A stretch of DNA of 64,000 nt from UBA961 sp049426725 (GTDB lineage Bacteria; Bacteroidota; Ignavibacteria; Kapaibacteriales; UBA961). Shown here piece after piece: positions 62,771 through 64,000 of this stretch. The notes under the pieces were generated by a model that ran no database searches, had not been told where the DNA came from, and saw only the letters and a list, made by a program, of their open reading frames with translations. Position numbers and translations under genes: made by a program. Location of the stretch: contig JBMSYN010000006.1 of NCBI GenBank assembly GCA_049426725.1, positions 1 to 64,000 on the forward strand. Reading direction: 5' to 3'. Positions within the stretch are counted from its first letter, which is position 1, and each line of letters opens with the position of its first letter.

Positions 62771-64000
62771 ATGAGCATGAATAGAAGAACAATTCTCAAA
62801 AGCAGCCTTCTGCTGGCCACCCCGATAAAAAGCATTGCTTCACTTCAAGAATTAAGCTCCATAGAAGCTAAATCCATGAATGATAACGATTTCTGGCATT
62901 CCATTCGAACAGAATTTCCTATGGATCGCACGATGATCAATCTTAATAATGGTGGGGTAAGCCCGAGTCCAAGATCTGTCATGCAAGCTCTACATACCGG
63001 TTTGGATTATGCCAATCAAGCCCCAGCACGTAATATCTGGCAACAACAAGAGCCAGGATTGGAGAGAGTTCGCCAAGGAATATCATCATTGTTTGGCGTT
63101 AGTGAAGAAGAAATCGCCATAACGAGAAATGCGAGTGAAAGTCTTCAGCATCTACAAATGGGTATCCCACTAAGAAAAGGTGATGAAGTACTCACAACTG
63201 AACTCGATTATCCCAGAATGATTACAGCTTGGGAGCAAAGAGTTCGTCGTGATGGCATTATTTTTAAGAAAATCCCAATATCGATCCCTGTCATGGACCC
63301 TTCAGACATAGTGAAAGCATTCAAAAAGGCGGTGACAAAAAATACGAAAATCATTCATGTTTCTCATGTCGCTTTTTGCACCGGACAAATCTTTCCTATT
63401 AGGGATATTTGTTTGATGTCCAAAGAGTTGGGCATAGAATGTATCGTAGATGGCGCTCATTCATTTGCCCATTTTCCTTTTCAACAAAAGGATTTGCAAT
63501 GTGATTATTTTGGAACATCGCTTCATAAATGGCTCTATGCTCCAGTTGGAAATGGGATGTTGTATGTGGCTAAGGAGAAGATTTCTGGTATTTGGCCTTT
63601 AATGGCGGCCAATCCGGATCAGGATAATTCCATCAAAAAGTTTGAAGAGATCGGAACTCATGCCGCTGCATTGCATAATGCCGTAACTGAAGCATTGGCA
63701 TTCAATGAGAGGGTTGGACTAGAAAAAAAAGCAGAGCGATTAAGAGCACTCCACATGCGTTGGATCAATAAAATCAAGGATCAACCCGGAGTGAGTTTCA
63801 TGACAAATATCAATGATCCTTCTCAATGGTGTGGCTTGATGGTGTTCCGTTTTGAAGGGTTTGATCATGCAAAAATTGGTGAATACCTTTTTTCCACACA
63901 TCGCATCATAACGACGCCGATTAAGTATGCAAATGTTGATGGGATAAGAATTACACCAAACATATACATCTCTGATAGTGAAATTGATTATTTTGCAGAC
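62771..64000 (+). CDS. Class V aminotransferase with twin-arginine-like leader (3' end outside window)
   Basis: At least 410 residues are present and the frame is open to the window end. It is a class V PLP enzyme of the isopenicillin-N epimerase/cysteine desulfurase-like group. Seen: MINLNNGGVSPSPRSVMQAL, TRNASESLQ, the PLP-contacting Asp in VDGAHSFAHFPF, and the PLP lysine in GTSLHKWLYAPVGNG. The N-terminus MNRRTILKSSLLLA (from ATG 62777, after MS from ATG 62771) has R-R-x-I-L-K, a twin-arginine-like leader, so the holoenzyme is probably exported already folded. The substrate is unknown. It diverges from ldcA, which carries the same kind of leader. Confidence 0.85.
   Translation, partial: MSMNRRTILKSSLLLATPIKSIASLQELSSIEAKSMNDNDFWHSIRTEFPMDRTMINLNNGGVSPSPRSVMQALHTGLDYANQAPARNIWQQQEPGLERVRQGISSLFGVSEEEIAITRNASESLQHLQMGIPLRKGDEVLTTELDYPRMITAWEQRVRRDGIIFKKIPISIPVMDPSDIVKAFKKAVTKNTKIIHVSHVAFCTGQIFPIRDICLMSKELGIECIVDGAHSFAHFPFQQKDLQCDYFGTSLHKWLYAPVGNGMLYVAKEKISGIWPLMAANPDQDNSIKKFEEIGTHAAALHNAVTEALAFNERVGLEKKAERLRALHMRWINKIKDQPGVSFMTNINDPSQWCGLMVFRFEGFDHAKIGEYLFSTHRIITTPIKYANVDGIRITPNIYISDSEIDYFAD

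Noticed and set aside
1..64000. Genomic island, prophage or defence system
   Set aside because: No integrase, transposase, tRNA-adjacent repeat, phage structural gene, restriction or toxin-antitoxin gene was seen. Base composition and codon style look uniform across the window.

Overview
The window looks like ordinary chromosome from a low-GC, diderm member of the Bacteroidota/Chlorobiota (FCB) group, most likely a Kapabacteria- or Ignavibacteria-like lineage. The reasons are an LpxC-FabZ fusion inside a uppS-bamA-skp-lpx cluster, parts of a type IX secretion system (a PorD/DUF4835 protein, a PorE-like propeller-OmpA protein, a C-terminal sorting domain), DUF4159/DUF4175 proteins, and several promoters of the Bacteroidota form TTG-N18..20-TAnnTTTG. 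Unlike classical Bacteroidetes, many genes also have a clear Shine-Dalgarno sequence (AAGG, GGAG). The lineage call is inference. I saw no tRNA, rRNA, CRISPR array, insertion sequence or phage gene. Genes are packed closely, often with ATGA or TGATG overlaps, and no gap without a gene exceeds about 225 bp.

Layout: 1-5.4 kb carries the end of a large TPR/DUF3857/transglutaminase protein, ricT and a ferritin. From 8.3 back to 5.4 kb runs a minus-strand operon dcd > DUF1684 lipoprotein > sixA-like > trxB > DUF2007. A hutG-like gene and a small membrane protein follow. From 9.9 to 13.6 kb lie a TPR/LuxR regulator, a YbaK editing protein and a PP2C phosphatase. From 13.8 to 22.2 kb is the envelope cluster uppS-bamA-skp-skp2-lpxD-lpxC/fabZ-lpxA-vanZ. 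A Tat-exported SOD and an MGMT-type protein (minus) face a lone biotin carrier protein and a PD40/double-OmpA protein (plus).

From 26.8 to 36.4 kb a long plus-strand run carries glmM, DUF4159, DUF4175, two thioredoxin-fold proteins, an MBL hydrolase, a Rieske protein, queG and pgeF. From 36.5 to 43.3 kb is a trans-envelope set: a 1041-residue TPR protein, an outer-membrane barrel with a TonB-box-like start but no visible plug, a SPOR protein, a TonB protein and a 61-residue membrane protein. It is followed by ugd and a GT2 glycosyltransferase.

From 53.4 back to 45.8 kb the minus strand carries porD > threonine aldolase > thioesterase > double-OmpA protein, then icd, a terminator and pyrG. 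Divergent from porD are a small outer-membrane barrel and a PgpH-like HD phosphohydrolase. A strong bidirectional terminator separates these from a 1572-residue secreted vWA protein with a type IX sorting tail. The right edge holds two divergent enzymes with twin-arginine-like leaders, an LD-carboxypeptidase and a class V aminotransferase cut by the window end.

The common theme is building and servicing the outer membrane and periplasm. The parts most worth a closer look are the TPR-barrel-SPOR-TonB locus, the double-OmpA paralogs, the porD/barrel pair with interlocked starts, the giant vWA protein and the Tat-leader enzyme pair.
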